Assembly (NCBI GenBank): GCA_021808055.1
Contig: JAKBCH010000004.1
Span: 11,124 to 75,123, forward strand
Source of the DNA: Pseudomonadota bacterium
GTDB lineage: Bacteria > Pseudomonadota > Alphaproteobacteria > Acetobacterales > Acetobacteraceae
Length of the DNA stretch: 64,000 bases
Direction of reading: 5' to 3'
Both the position numbers and the translations under genes were made by a program. Positions 37,623 through 47,248 of this stretch are shown here, in pieces (positions within the stretch are counted from its first letter, which is position 1; the number at the start of each line of letters is the position of its first letter). Below the pieces are notes generated by a model. It was not told the origin of the DNA, made no database searches, and saw only the letters and a list, made by a program, of their open reading frames with translations.

Positions 37623-38078
37623 TCAGCTGTCGTTGCGGGGCACCCAGGGGATGCGGGCGAAGGAGATGCCATCCTCGGCCAGCGCCTCGGCCTCTTCTTC
37701 GGAGCTTTGGCCGTAAATGCCGCGCGGCGCGGCTTCGCCATAATGAATGCGCCGCGCCTCGTCAGCAAATTCAGCACCAACATAGTCGCAGTTTTTCTCA
37801 ACCTCTTCGCACAGCTTTTGCAAGGCAACACGCACGGAATCCGGCAGCGCGCCCCCGGCGGCCTGGGGCGCTGAAGCCACGGGCGGTGGCTCGGCCAGAA
37901 TAATCTCAGCGCCCTTGCGCGGAATGGCCGGCGCCATCAAAGCTCGCGCAACCTCAACACTGCCGCAAGCGGGGCAGGCAACAAAGCCAGACGCCACCTG
38001 CACATCAAAACCTTCACTATTCTTAAACCAGCCATCAAATTCATGGCCTGTGTCACAGCGGAGTTGATAATGGATCAT
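37623..38078 (-). CDS. DUF1178 family protein
   Basis: A 151-residue protein typical of alphaproteobacteria and betaproteobacteria. The N-terminus is the DUF1178 signature: MIHYQLRCDTGHEFDGWFKNS-type wording, FDVQVASGFVACPACGS with a CxxC pair (and Cys8), suggesting a zinc ribbon. The middle is Pro/Ala-rich and the C-terminal part (VRVALQKLCEEVEKNCDYVG, DEARRIHYGEA) is helical. Function unknown. It overlaps grxC by four bases and precedes hpnK by three. Confidence 0.88.
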   Translation of the reverse strand: MIHYQLRCDTGHEFDGWFKNSEGFDVQVASGFVACPACGSVEVARALMAPAIPRKGAEIILAEPPPVASAPQAAGGALPDSVRVALQKLCEEVEKNCDYVGAEFADEARRIHYGEAAPRGIYGQSSEEEAEALAEDGISFARIPWVPRNDS

Positions 38079-38332
38079 GGGGTGAGCAGCGCATCCAGCT
38101 CGCCCGCGCGCTCCAGCACCAGCAGGTCATCGCAACCACCAATATGGCGACCGTTGATAAAAATCTGCGGTACGGTGGTGCGACCGCCTGAACGCCGGAT
38201 GGCTTCCTCACGCTGAGCGGAGCCTTGCGGCGCGCTAATCTCCTTGAAAACAGCAGACTTGCCCGCCAGCACCGCCTTGGCGCGCGTGCAATATGGGCAA
38301 TAGGCTTGGGTGTAGATTTCGATGTCAGGCAT
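38075..38332 (-). CDS. grxC: glutaredoxin 3
   Basis: Glutathione-dependent thiol-disulfide oxidoreductase. The 85-residue protein has the dithiol site CPYC (Cys12, Cys15), the cis-Pro motif TVPQIFING and GGCDDLLVLERAG, the glutathione-binding end. I take ATG 38332; a TTG four codons earlier is possible. It lies between comF and DUF1178 in a run conserved in many alphaproteobacteria. Confidence 0.95.
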   Translation of the reverse strand: MPDIEIYTQAYCPYCTRAKAVLAGKSAVFKEISAPQGSAQREEAIRRSGGRTTVPQIFINGRHIGGCDDLLVLERAGELDALLTP

Positions 38333-38376
38333 TTCCGCAACCAATTAGCTGAGCGTTTGCCGAATGCAAGATATAT

Positions 38377-39108
38377 CTAACCCAAACGCAGGTCAGCCAC
38401 GCGCGCCAGGGTAAGCACATCCACCCGTTTCGCTCCGCCCTCGCGCAATGCAACGGCGCATTGATGCGCGGTAGCACCGGTTGTCATCACATCATCAATG
38501 ATCAGCACGCGCTTGCCCGCCACATCAGCCCCGCGGCTGAGTGAAATGGCATCCGCAAGCTCCGCCCGGCGCTCCACCGCGCTCAAGCCTTCCAGCTTGC
38601 GGGTCGCCCGCCAGCGGCGCAGAACATCCAGCCCCAGCGGGCGCCCGGTTAGCCGGGCAAGCGCAATGGCCAGCACCGCCGCCTGGTTATAACGGCGTTG
38701 GCGCAGCCTTGCCGCGTGCAGCGGCACCGGCACCAGCAGATTAGCCGATTGCAGCATCGCCTCACCTGGCCGCCGCATAAGCCGCGCCAAGCCGTTGGCG
38801 GCTTCGCTCTGGTCGCCATATTTCAGCGGCAGGATCATTTTTTTGGCTGTTGCGTCATAGCGCAACGCGGCCCGCGCCATTTCAAACGCCGGGGTTGTTG
38901 CCAGGCAGCTTTCGCAATGGTGGGTCTTGGCGGCCTCCATCACGAAGGGCAGCGGCGCGCCACAGCAATCGCATAAAGGGGCGCTCACAAAATTCGCGGT
39001 GCTGAAGCATTTGAGGCAAAGCTGCCCGTCGCTCTGGACCGCCTCGTCACAAGCGAGACAAGACGGTGGCAAAACGCTATCCAAAACCCAGCGAAACAGG
39101 GGCTTCAT
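38377..39108 (-). CDS. ComF family phosphoribosyltransferase-like protein
   Basis: A 243-residue protein with an N-terminal four-Cys double zinc finger (CLACDEAV, CLKCF, CDCCGAPL, CESCL) and a C-terminal PRTase-like domain with LIIDDVMTTGAT. ComF proteins aid DNA uptake in competent bacteria; in most proteobacteria the role is unclear, and the gene alone does not show competence. The ATG at 39108 directly abuts the divergent methyltransferase start at 39109, so the promoters must lie inside the neighbouring coding regions or overlap. Confidence 0.88.
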   Translation of the reverse strand: MKPLFRWVLDSVLPPSCLACDEAVQSDGQLCLKCFSTANFVSAPLCDCCGAPLPFVMEAAKTHHCESCLATTPAFEMARAALRYDATAKKMILPLKYGDQSEAANGLARLMRRPGEAMLQSANLLVPVPLHAARLRQRRYNQAAVLAIALARLTGRPLGLDVLRRWRATRKLEGLSAVERRAELADAISLSRGADVAGKRVLIIDDVMTTGATAHQCAVALREGGAKRVDVLTLARVADLRLG

Positions 39109-39885
39109 GTGCAGACAATCTTCGATTTTGACGCGATGGTGAAACACCGGAACAGGGCAGCGCGCCGGCTTGCGACTGTTCTTCCTGTTCTGGAAGACCT
39201 CACCGGACGCCTGCTGGACCGGCTGGACGACACCACAACCCGATTTTCCCGCGCATTGGATTTCGGCGGACGCGGAGCTGTGGCTCCGGCGCTCGTCGCC
39301 CGCGGCATGGTGGTGGACAGCGCTGATTTCTCGCCCGCCATGGCGGCTGTCGCCGGTGGCAGGCCCATCGCCCTGCCCGGCCCGGCGGATTTCAGCCTGA
39401 CAGCCGAAGCATACGACGTCATCCTGGCACCGTTTTCATTGCATTTTCTGGACGATTTGCCCGGCGCGCTCATCCAGCTTCGCCGCGCGCTAAAGCCGGG
39501 CGGCCTGATGCTGGCCAGCCTGCCGGCGCTGGGCACGCTGCACGAGATGCGGCTCGCTTTGCTGGAAACGGAAGAACAGCTCACAAGCCGGGTAAGCCCG
39601 CGGGTTTCGCCCTTCCCTGATTTGCGCGATTGCGCCGGGTTGCTGCAACGGGCGGGGTTCACGCATCCGGTCGCCGATATCGAGGAGTTGAATTTCCTGT
39701 ACGCCAATCCGCTGGCGCTGCTGCACGATCTGCGCGATGCTGGCGAAACCAACGCCCTGGCCGGGCGCAGCCGCACCATTGCACCACGAGCATTGTTTCC
39801 CGCCGCGCTGGCAGCCCTGCCGCAAGCAGAAGACCGCATGGCGGTGAAGTTGCACATGGCCGTCCTCACCGGCTGGGCCTCATAA
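39109..39885 (+). CDS. SAM-dependent methyltransferase, BioC/NDUFAF5-like
   Basis: A 258-residue class I methyltransferase. FDFDAMVKHRNRAARRL at the N-terminus is typical of the NDUFAF5-like group, with the SAM site ALDFGGRGAVAPALVARG (glycine motif degenerate compared with the usual GxGxG), DSADFSPAM, and LHFLDDLPGALIQLRRALKPGG. NDUFAF5 modifies complex I; BioC acts in biotin synthesis. The context beside comF/grxC is the usual alphaproteobacterial one for the NDUFAF5-like type. Start is GTG 39109 preceded by AGGGG. Confidence 0.83.
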   Translation: MQTIFDFDAMVKHRNRAARRLATVLPVLEDLTGRLLDRLDDTTTRFSRALDFGGRGAVAPALVARGMVVDSADFSPAMAAVAGGRPIALPGPADFSLTAEAYDVILAPFSLHFLDDLPGALIQLRRALKPGGLMLASLPALGTLHEMRLALLETEEQLTSRVSPRVSPFPDLRDCAGLLQRAGFTHPVADIEELNFLYANPLALLHDLRDAGETNALAGRSRTIAPRALFPAALAALPQAEDRMAVKLHMAVLTGWAS

Positions 39886-39918
39886 CTTTTGGCGCGGCCG
39901 CCCCACCATCCCCGCGCC

Positions 39919-40674
39919 TCATAACAACCCCGCCTTTCGAAAACTCAGCCAGCGGCCATTGCCGACAATCACATGGTCATGCAGCACCACAGCAAGCGCG
40001 CTGGCGGATTTTTTAATCTCCTGGGTCATCGCGATGTCTTCATCAGACGGCGAAGGGTCCCCGCTGGGGTGATTATGCACCAGGATGATCGCAGTGGAGT
40101 TCAGCTCCAGCGCGCGCTTCACCACCTCGCGCGGGTAAACCGGCGTGTGCTTCACCGTGCCGGTACCTTGCGGCACGTCCGCCAGCAGGCGGTTTCGGTT
40201 ATCCAGGAACAGAACCCTGAACTGTTCCACCTTCTCGCGCGCCAGCACGGCCTGGAGATATTCCATTAACCTGTCCCAATTGCTGAGAACCGGGCGGTAG
40301 AGCACCTCTGCTTTCGCCAGCCGTTGGGAGGCAGCCTGCACAAGCTTCAGCGCCGCCACCCCGGCCTCACCCAGCCCCTCAACACCCAGCAGGTCCGGCA
40401 CAGGCGCAGAAATGGCGTTGGCATAGGAGCCGAATTTGGCAAGCAGCGCGCGGGCGATGGGCTTGGTGTCCCGGCGTGGCAGGGCCAGAAACAAGGTCAT
40501 CTCGATTAGCTCATGGTCCGCCAGCGCCTCTGCGCCGCCCGCTAAAAACCGCGCGCGCAGCCGCGCCCTGTGACCATCCCTGCCAACGGCCAATGGGGCC
40601 GGGCGGATTTCCGGCGACAGGCTCTTGATCATCGAAAAATCGGCAAAGCCATGCTGCACTTGCGGTTTCCTCAT
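39919..40674 (-). CDS. radC: RadC-like JAB/MPN domain protein
   Basis: A 251-residue protein with a helix-hairpin-helix part (LGVEGLGEAGVAALKLV) and a C-terminal JAB domain with the metal motif HNHPSGDPSPSDED and VLFLDNRNRLL. RadC is named for DNA repair, but that role has been doubted; JAB domains are usually metallo-isopeptidases. ATG 40674 is the best start seen; ATG 40632 and TTG 40692 are alternatives. It lies downstream of the RND operon on the same strand in a short AT-rich gap. Confidence 0.9.
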   Translation of the reverse strand: MRKPQVQHGFADFSMIKSLSPEIRPAPLAVGRDGHRARLRARFLAGGAEALADHELIEMTLFLALPRRDTKPIARALLAKFGSYANAISAPVPDLLGVEGLGEAGVAALKLVQAASQRLAKAEVLYRPVLSNWDRLMEYLQAVLAREKVEQFRVLFLDNRNRLLADVPQGTGTVKHTPVYPREVVKRALELNSTAIILVHNHPSGDPSPSDEDIAMTQEIKKSASALAVVLHDHVIVGNGRWLSFRKAGLL

Positions 40675-40743
40675 GACGCCGCAAGGTGGCACAACTTTAA
40701 ATAATTACAAAACTTTATTTATAACTTTATGATTGATAAACTA

Positions 40744-43700
40744 TTACGCTATGGTTGGCGCCGCGTCGCCTCTGTGGGGGGCCGCCAACAGCATATAAAC
40801 CCCTGGAACAACAAACAGCGTGAACAATGTGCCAATGGAAAGCCCGCCCGCGATAACCATGCCCATGGCATAACGCGAGGCCGCACCCGCCCCATTGGCG
40901 ATAATCAGCGGTAGCACGCCGACCACCATGGCCGCTGTCGTCATCAAAATCGGCCGCAACCTTATATTGGCGGCATATTCAATGGCCTGACGTTTATCCA
41001 TACCACGCAGCCGCGCTTCGTTTGCCACCTCCGTCATCAAAATGCCGTGTTTGGAAACCAGCCCCATCAACGTCACCAGCCCAACCTCGGTATAGATGTT
41101 CAGGCTGAGGCCACCGATGCCGATATAAATGAAGGTCAGAGCGCCCGCGATCGACATCGGCACCGAAACGAGGATGATCAGCGGGTCGCGGAACGAATTG
41201 AACAACGCCGCCAACGCCAGGAAAATGATGATAAGCGCGAATATGAAGGTAAAAATAAAGGCGCTGCTGGTTTGCACATATTGGCGCATCAGCCCGCCGT
41301 AATCGATCGTATCCTCAGGCGGCAGAATTTGTTTCGCCAATGTTTGCAGCGTATGCAGCGCATCTGCTTCCGCAACCCCAGGTGCCACCACACCGCCCAG
41401 AGTTGCTGAATTTTGCTGCTGGAAATGATTAATCGTCTCCGGAATCACGCTGCTCTGAATGGTCGCGACGGCGGAAAGCGGCACATTGATGCCGTTTGAG
41501 GACAGCACATAATAATTGTTCAAATCCGAAACATTAAGCCGTGCGCTGCGCTGTGTCTGCGGAATAACCTTGTAGGAGCGTCCGTCGAAATCGAAATAAT
41601 TCACATAGCCGCCGCCCAGCGCCTGCCCCAACACCGCGCCAATCTGGCTCATGCTCAGGCCCAAGGCGGCCGCCTTGTCACGGTCGATCACCACGGTCGA
41701 TTGCGGCTGGTCGATCTTTAAATCGCTTTGCAGGAAGATAAACTTGCCACTGGCGAGTGCGGCTTGCAACAGCTTCTGCGAATCTGAATAGAGGGTCGGG
41801 AAGTCATTGGTGGTTTTTATAACGAACTGCACCGGCAGGCCGGATGAACCCGGCAAAGGCGGCAGCGGAAAGGCCGCTACCTGCTGGCCGGCATCCACCT
41901 TATTCGCCGTCTGCTGCATCAATGTTTGCAAAACCGCGGCGGGGCGGCGTTCACCCCAGGGTTTCAGCACCGCGCCCAGAATTTCTGTACCCGGCACATC
42001 AATCTGGAATGTATGCTCGACATCTGGGTATTTCAGCATCTGGCCGTTGAGATACGTGTCCCACATCGCCTTCTGCGCCATCGTCGCATCCGGGGCGGAG
42101 GTGCTGGCAAACAACACCACGCCCTGGTCTTCTGGCGGTGCCAGCTCATTCTTGGAACCTGCCGCCAGGAAGTAGATGCTGCACAGAATAATTACCGCAA
42201 ACGTCCACGTCACCGGCAGCGTATCAAGGCTCGCGTGCAGCAGCCGAGTATAAACCCGGTGCAGCCGGTCGAAGGCGGCATCGATGAAGTTAATCAGCTT
42301 ACCTTCCCAGTTCGGTTGTTCCCGGTCCACGTGCTTCAGGAACCGCGAGCTGAGCATGGGCGTGAGCGTGAGCGCCACGATCGCCGAAATGGTGACAGAC
42401 CCCGCGAGTGTTAGGGCAAACTCCGTAAACAGCGCGCCGGTGAGGCCAGACTGAAACGCGATCGGCACATAAACCGCGATGAGCACCACCGTCATCGCCA
42501 CAATCGGCCCAGCGAGCTCAGCCGCCGCCGCCCGCGCCGCCGCCAGCGGGCCTTCACCCAAATCGAGATGGCGGTTGACATTTTCAACCACGATGATCGC
42601 GTCATCCACCACCAGCCCGATGGCCAGCACCAGCGCCAGCAATGTGAGCAGGTTGATGGAGAAACCAAACACCGCCATCATCGCAAAAGCGCCAATGAGT
42701 GAGAGCGGAATCGCCACCACGGGGATCAGCACCGAGCGCGGCGAGCCCAGAAACGCGAACACCACCAGCGTCACGATCAGCAGTGCTTCAACCAGAGAGG
42801 CCACCACTTCGTGGATCGAGGCATTCACGAACACGGTGGAATCGTAAACGATCTGGCCTGTCAGGCCGGTGGGCAGATTGGCCTGAATTTCTGGCATAAC
42901 CTTGCGCACACTGGAGATGACGTTCAACAGATTGGCTTCCGGCGCCACCTTGATGCCGATATAAACGCCCTGCTTATTATCGAAGGTTACGTGTTGATCA
43001 TATGTGTCCGCGCCAAGCGTTACGCTGGCGACATCCTGCAACCGGATGATCGCGCCGTTCTGCTGCTTAATGATAAGCTGGCCAAATTCCGCCGGCGTAT
43101 GCAGTCCGGTTGAGGCATCCAACGTCACCTGCGTCATCGTGCCTTTGGTGTTGCCCAAGGCGGAAATAAAATCATTCGCCGCCAGCGCATTCCACACATC
43201 GGTCGCGGTCAGCCCAAAGGCAGCCAGCTTCTGCGGGTTCAGCCAGATTCGCATGGCGTAATTCTGCCCGCCGAGAATCTCCGCCGTCTGCACGCCGTTC
43301 ACCGCCTGCAATTGCGGTTGCACCACGCGCGTTATGTAGTCGGTAATCTGATTGGCCGTTAGTTCGGAGCTGCGGAAACCAATATACATGGCATCCACTT
43401 CCTGGCCTATCGCCAAGGTGATCACCGGCTGCTCCGCGCCGGTCGGCAATTGGTTCAGCACGGAATTTACCCGGGCCTGCACCTCAGTGAGGGCTGCATC
43501 CGGGTTATGGTTCAGCACCAAATTAATGGTGATGGTGGAAACACTCGTCTGGCTGGACGAGGTCATGTAGTCGATCCCATTCACCTGCGCCACGGCGTTT
43601 TCCAGCGGCGTGGTCAAAAACCCGGCGATGGTATCCGGTGAGGCACCAGGATATGTGGTGGTGATGGTGATCGTCGCGTTTTCGGTTTGCGGAAATTGCT

Positions 43701-43806
43701 GCACCGGCAACGTGCCCACCGCACGCAGGCCCATCACCAGAACGAGCACCGACACGGCGATGGAGAGCACCGGCCTGGCAATGAATAAATCCGTGAATCG
43801 TTTCAT
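40744..43806 (-). CDS. RND efflux transporter, inner-membrane permease (HAE1 type)
   Basis: Proton-driven pump of a tripartite multidrug efflux system. The 1020-residue protein has the two-fold RND layout: helix 1 at about 10-30, large periplasmic loop, six helices (about 335-540), then the same again. FPQTENATITITTTYPGAS and the proton-relay pair in LVVDDAIIVVENV are seen. Length and wording match HAE1 (AcrB/Mex-like) rather than heavy-metal pumps. The adaptor gene ends seven bases upstream and the outer-membrane gene lies before it, so the whole complex is encoded in one operon. Confidence 0.93.
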   Translation of the reverse strand: MKRFTDLFIARPVLSIAVSVLVLVMGLRAVGTLPVQQFPQTENATITITTTYPGASPDTIAGFLTTPLENAVAQVNGIDYMTSSSQTSVSTITINLVLNHNPDAALTEVQARVNSVLNQLPTGAEQPVITLAIGQEVDAMYIGFRSSELTANQITDYITRVVQPQLQAVNGVQTAEILGGQNYAMRIWLNPQKLAAFGLTATDVWNALAANDFISALGNTKGTMTQVTLDASTGLHTPAEFGQLIIKQQNGAIIRLQDVASVTLGADTYDQHVTFDNKQGVYIGIKVAPEANLLNVISSVRKVMPEIQANLPTGLTGQIVYDSTVFVNASIHEVVASLVEALLIVTLVVFAFLGSPRSVLIPVVAIPLSLIGAFAMMAVFGFSINLLTLLALVLAIGLVVDDAIIVVENVNRHLDLGEGPLAAARAAAAELAGPIVAMTVVLIAVYVPIAFQSGLTGALFTEFALTLAGSVTISAIVALTLTPMLSSRFLKHVDREQPNWEGKLINFIDAAFDRLHRVYTRLLHASLDTLPVTWTFAVIILCSIYFLAAGSKNELAPPEDQGVVLFASTSAPDATMAQKAMWDTYLNGQMLKYPDVEHTFQIDVPGTEILGAVLKPWGERRPAAVLQTLMQQTANKVDAGQQVAAFPLPPLPGSSGLPVQFVIKTTNDFPTLYSDSQKLLQAALASGKFIFLQSDLKIDQPQSTVVIDRDKAAALGLSMSQIGAVLGQALGGGYVNYFDFDGRSYKVIPQTQRSARLNVSDLNNYYVLSSNGINVPLSAVATIQSSVIPETINHFQQQNSATLGGVVAPGVAEADALHTLQTLAKQILPPEDTIDYGGLMRQYVQTSSAFIFTFIFALIIIFLALAALFNSFRDPLIILVSVPMSIAGALTFIYIGIGGLSLNIYTEVGLVTLMGLVSKHGILMTEVANEARLRGMDKRQAIEYAANIRLRPILMTTAAMVVGVLPLIIANGAGAASRYAMGMVIAGGLSIGTLFTLFVVPGVYMLLAAPHRGDAAPTIA

Positions 43807-43813
43807 GGCCGCG

Positions 43814-44959
43814 TCACTCGTTCGGCGGATTCGGGTTGGGGTCGTTGCTGGGCTGGATGATGTTGTTCACTGTTACGAGCGAACCGTTATGCAGCTTCAC
43901 CTGCCCTGCGGTTACCACCTCGTCCCCAGCCTTCACGCCGGAGAGCACCTGCACCTGGTCACCCCGCGTGGCGCCCAACGTCACAAAAACCTGCGAGGCC
44001 ACCAGATCCGCATGGCCGTTCGCATCCTTACCGTTTTTCACGATATATACCGTGTTGCCGTAGGAGCTGTAGGCGATGGCGGTTTGTGGCAGCGTTACGG
44101 CATTTTGTACCGCCCCCGCCTCGACCGAGACAGACGCGAACATGCCGGGCCTTAAGTTGAGCCCGCTATTCTGCAACACAGCGCGCACGGCGAGAGAGCG
44201 CGTGGAAGCATCCACTGTTGCGCCAATGGCGACGATCTTCGCCTTGTAGGTCTGGCCGGGATAAGCATCCACTTTCAAATCCACCACCTGTCCCGGCTGC
44301 ATCCGCGCGATATCCTGCTGCGGCAGATAAAAATCCACAAAGAGCGGGTCGAGCTGCTCCAGCGTCACAATCGCCGTGCCGGGCTGGAGATATTGGCCGA
44401 GATCCACTTGCCGAATACCCAGCCGGCCATCGAACGGTGCCCGCACAATCTTTTCCGCCATCGTCGCCTGCTGTGCCGCCACCTGGGCATTGGCGGCGGC
44501 AAGATTGGCGCTGTCTGTGTCCAGTTGCGCCTTGGCTATGGCGTTCGCCGCGAATTGCTTCTGGTCGCGCGCGTAATTAATGGCATCCAGCCGCGCCTGG
44601 GCCTGCAACTGCGCCAGCACGGCGGGGTCGTTGTTCGGGCGCAGCGTCAGCAGCACATCGCCCTTCTTCACATCCTGGCCAGAGTGAAAATCGATGCTGT
44701 CAACAATCCCGCCCAGCTCAGCTGAGAGCGACGCACCGTTGATGGCCGTCAACGTACCGACTGATTGAACCGAAGGCTGCCACGGCGTCTCTTCGGCCTT
44801 GATGGTGGCAACGGTCTGCACCTGGTTGGCGAAGCCCTTGAGAAATTTCGCGATGAACACGCCGCGCAGGAAACCCCAGCCAAATACCAGTCCGAAGATC
44901 ACCGCCACGATCAACAGCATGATCGTCATCCGCTTTGCCGTTTTGTGCCCCTGGCTCAT
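43814..44959 (-). CDS. RND efflux periplasmic adaptor (membrane fusion protein)
   Basis: Links the RND pump to the outer-membrane channel. The 381-residue protein has an N-terminal membrane anchor (about 12-32), a lipoyl-like half (GGIVDSIDFHSGQDVKKGDVLL), a coiled-coil hairpin with many Ala/Gln (AKAQLDTDSANLAAANAQ), the second lipoyl half (IVRAPFDGRLGIRQVDLGQYL) and beta-barrel domains. No lipobox; the anchor is a helix. It lies 13 bases after the outer-membrane factor gene. Confidence 0.93.
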   Translation of the reverse strand: MSQGHKTAKRMTIMLLIVAVIFGLVFGWGFLRGVFIAKFLKGFANQVQTVATIKAEETPWQPSVQSVGTLTAINGASLSAELGGIVDSIDFHSGQDVKKGDVLLTLRPNNDPAVLAQLQAQARLDAINYARDQKQFAANAIAKAQLDTDSANLAAANAQVAAQQATMAEKIVRAPFDGRLGIRQVDLGQYLQPGTAIVTLEQLDPLFVDFYLPQQDIARMQPGQVVDLKVDAYPGQTYKAKIVAIGATVDASTRSLAVRAVLQNSGLNLRPGMFASVSVEAGAVQNAVTLPQTAIAYSSYGNTVYIVKNGKDANGHADLVASQVFVTLGATRGDQVQVLSGVKAGDEVVTAGQVKLHNGSLVTVNNIIQPSNDPNPNPPNE

Positions 44960-44972
44960 CGTTCGGTCTTCC

Positions 44973-46472
44973 TCATGGAATTATCCCGCAGCATTGCACA
45001 TTCACATCCTGCCGGTGCCACCAGCCACCGCCCAGTGCCTGATAAAGTGCGGCGGTGTCTGCAAGCCGGGCGGCCTTGGCCTTCACCGTGGCCACCAGCG
45101 CGTTCTGGTAGGTTACCTCCGCGGTTAGCACGGAAGAAAACGGCTGCCCGCCAAGTTTGTACTGCGCCTGCGTTACGTTCAGGCTTTGCGCCGCAGCGGC
45201 CTCGGCGGATTCGGCGGCCGCCAGAGTCTGTGCATCATACTGCAACGCCGCCAATGCATCCGCCACGTTCTGAAACGCTGAAATCACTGTGGATTGATAT
45301 TGCGCGCCCGCCACCTGCAAGGCAGCGATGGCGGCTTTACGCTGCGCCAGAAGCTGCCCGCCCTCAAAAATCGGCTGGGTGATGCCCGCCACCATGTTCC
45401 AAAGCAATGTTTGTGGTGTGAACAGCGTATCCGGCGTCAGCGATTCATGCCCCACCTGGGCGGTGAGCTTGATCTGCGGCAGCAAATTCGCATCCGCCAC
45501 GCCCACATTGGCCGAAGCCTCATGCAATTGCGCCGCCGCCGCCGCAATATCCGGCCGTTGTGCCACGATGGCTGAGGGCAGACTCACGGGAATATTCTCG
45601 GGCAGTGTCAAATCATCCAGCGTAAAGCTTTGCAGATGGAAATTGCCCGGAAACTGCCCGGCATAAGCGGCAAGCTGATTCTGCGCCTGGGCAAGCTGGG
45701 ATTCTAGCGGCGGTAATGTCGCCTCCTGCTGCGCCAGCGTGGCTTGCTGCTGCAACACCTGCGCCTGCGCCACGCCGCCCAGGCTCACCTGGGTTTGCAG
45801 AATGGACAGCAACTGCGTTTCATAGCCGACCAGATTCTGCGTCGCCTGAATTTGCGCGTTGAGAGAGGCTTCGTTCACCGCCGCGGTGACGATATTAGCG
45901 GTGAGGGTCAGATACGCGGCCTCTAACTGCCAACGCGCATAGTCAGTCTGGGCTGCTATATTTTCAATCTGCCGCCGCTCACCGCCAAACACATCCAACG
46001 AGTAGGAGACCGAAAGCGAGGCATTATAAAGCGTATAGCTTGGCAATGCCTTGGCGCTACTGCCTGAGCCAAACGCCGCCAGCCCGGCACCTGAGCCTTT
46101 GTCCTTCTGCACGCCAAGGCTGCCGGAAAGCGCCGGCAGCAAGCTGCCTTGCGCGGCGCGCACATTCTCTTCCGCCTCCAGCAAGGTCTGCTGCGCCGCG
46201 GTCAGGTTGGGATTGTTTTTGAACGCTCCTGCAATCAGCGCATCAAGCTGCGGAGACTGGAATAAATGCCACCAATCGCCTGGAATATCCGCTGCCGACA
46301 CAAAATTCTGTGCTTGTCCACCGGCTTTCGCGGTAGATGAAGGAAGTGGGTTGGGCGTCAGCGCCACATCCGGCGCTGCTGGATGATGATAATCAGGCCC
46401 TACCGCACATCCCGCCAGGGCGAACGTTAGAGCCGAGAGGCAAATTCCATTTCGGAAACCCTGTGGTTTCAT
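44973..46472 (-). CDS. RND efflux outer-membrane factor (NodT/OprM-like lipoprotein)
   Basis: Trimeric outer-membrane channel of the efflux system. The 499-residue protein has a signal peptide with lipobox FALAGC (Cys22), then AVGPDYHHP, the usual start of NodT lipoproteins, PGDWWHLFQSPQLDALI, and two repeated helical/barrel halves with LPSAIVAQRPDIAAAAAQLHEA. First gene of the efflux operon, divergent from a TetR gene 98 bases away. The ATG at 46472 has no recognisable ribosome site. Confidence 0.92.
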   Translation of the reverse strand: MKPQGFRNGICLSALTFALAGCAVGPDYHHPAAPDVALTPNPLPSSTAKAGGQAQNFVSAADIPGDWWHLFQSPQLDALIAGAFKNNPNLTAAQQTLLEAEENVRAAQGSLLPALSGSLGVQKDKGSGAGLAAFGSGSSAKALPSYTLYNASLSVSYSLDVFGGERRQIENIAAQTDYARWQLEAAYLTLTANIVTAAVNEASLNAQIQATQNLVGYETQLLSILQTQVSLGGVAQAQVLQQQATLAQQEATLPPLESQLAQAQNQLAAYAGQFPGNFHLQSFTLDDLTLPENIPVSLPSAIVAQRPDIAAAAAQLHEASANVGVADANLLPQIKLTAQVGHESLTPDTLFTPQTLLWNMVAGITQPIFEGGQLLAQRKAAIAALQVAGAQYQSTVISAFQNVADALAALQYDAQTLAAAESAEAAAAQSLNVTQAQYKLGGQPFSSVLTAEVTYQNALVATVKAKAARLADTAALYQALGGGWWHRQDVNVQCCGIIP

Positions 46473-46478
46473 ACAGCC

Positions 46479-46507
46479 GAGCTAACGGCGTTTTTTCAAT
46501 ACGTCAA
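46479..46507 (-). promoter_or_regulatory. putative promoter of the efflux operon
   Basis: On the minus strand TTGACG (46507-46502) is followed after 17 bases by TAGCTC (46484-46479), a good -35 and weak -10. The start of transcription would fall at or within a few bases of the ATG at 46472. Confidence 0.35.
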
Positions 46508-46543
46508 GCTGCATATTTTTTACATATCGGCATTAATGAAAAC

Positions 46544-46572
46544 TTGAGAGTTTACTTAGCGCGCAATATAAT
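46544..46572 (+). promoter_or_regulatory. putative promoter of the TetR gene, overlapping its first ATG
   Basis: TTGAGA (46544-46549) and a perfect TATAAT (46567-46572) are separated by 17 bases. The first in-frame ATG (46571) lies inside the -10 box, and transcription is predicted to start at about 46579-46580, which is the second ATG. A palindrome CATTAATG (46531-46538) lies just upstream and may be part of the regulator site. Confidence 0.6.
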
Positions 46573-46579
46573 GCCTGTC

Positions 46580-47248
46580 ATGGAACCGAATGGTCCTTCC
46601 CGCCCCGCGCCCAACCCCGCGCCAGAAGCTGGCTTAAGCCCGCGCATGGAAAGCCTTGTGGCCGCCGCGCAAACCGTCTTTCTATCAAAAGGCTACCACA
46701 ACGCAACAATGTCGGATATCGCCCGGCAGGCCGGCATGTCCAAACGCACCGTTTACACGCTGGTGAACTCCAAGGTGGAATTATTCGCCGAGCTGCTGGC
46801 ACACCGCAAATCCAAGGTGCAGTTTCCAACCCCGGCGCCTGATGAACCGGTTGCGGAAACACTCTGCAACAACCTGCTATGCCTGGCAAAATTCCTGCTG
46901 GACCCCGTGCAGATCGCCATCAGCCGCATGGTGATTACCGAATTCGGGCATAACCCCGAGTTCAGCACTATCTTTCTCTCAGCCCGTATGCGCAAAGCGC
47001 AGTCTCACATTGAAAACTGCCTGCTGGAACTTGCCTTTTCCGGCGGTGCTTCGCGGGAGGATGCGCGCGAATCTGCCGCCATGCTGTTCGGCATGGCGTT
47101 GGGGGATTTTGTTTTCAGTACATTGTCTGGCTTCCGCGCCATGCCCAGCCTGAAAGCGGTTGAGGATCGCATTCGCGCCTCAGTCAGTATCTTCCTTGCC
47201 GGATGCGCGGCAAAATATGTCTGTCATCCCCCCGTAACGGACATATGA
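46580..47248 (+). CDS. TetR family transcriptional regulator of the efflux operon
   Basis: A 222-residue repressor-like protein with an N-terminal TetR helix-turn-helix ([40 protein letters not shown], about 25-70) and a C-terminal ligand domain ending in a hydrophobic stretch ([14 protein letters not shown]). A Pro-rich 20-residue tail precedes the HTH. It is divergent from the RND operon and most likely represses it, as AcrR-like proteins do (inference). I start at ATG 46580 because the promoter predicts transcription from there; ATG 46571 would lie in the -10 box. The 3' end overlaps convergent moaA by 25 bases. Confidence 0.86.
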   Translation: MEPNGPSRPAPNPAPEAGLSPRMESLVAAAQTVFLSKGYHNATMSDIARQAGMSKRTVYTLVNSKVELFAELLAHRKSKVQFPTPAPDEPVAETLCNNLLCLAKFLLDPVQIAISRMVITEFGHNPEFSTIFLSARMRKAQSHIENCLLELAFSGGASREDARESAAMLFGMALGDFVFSTLSGFRAMPSLKAVEDRIRASVSIFLAGCAAKYVCHPPVTDI

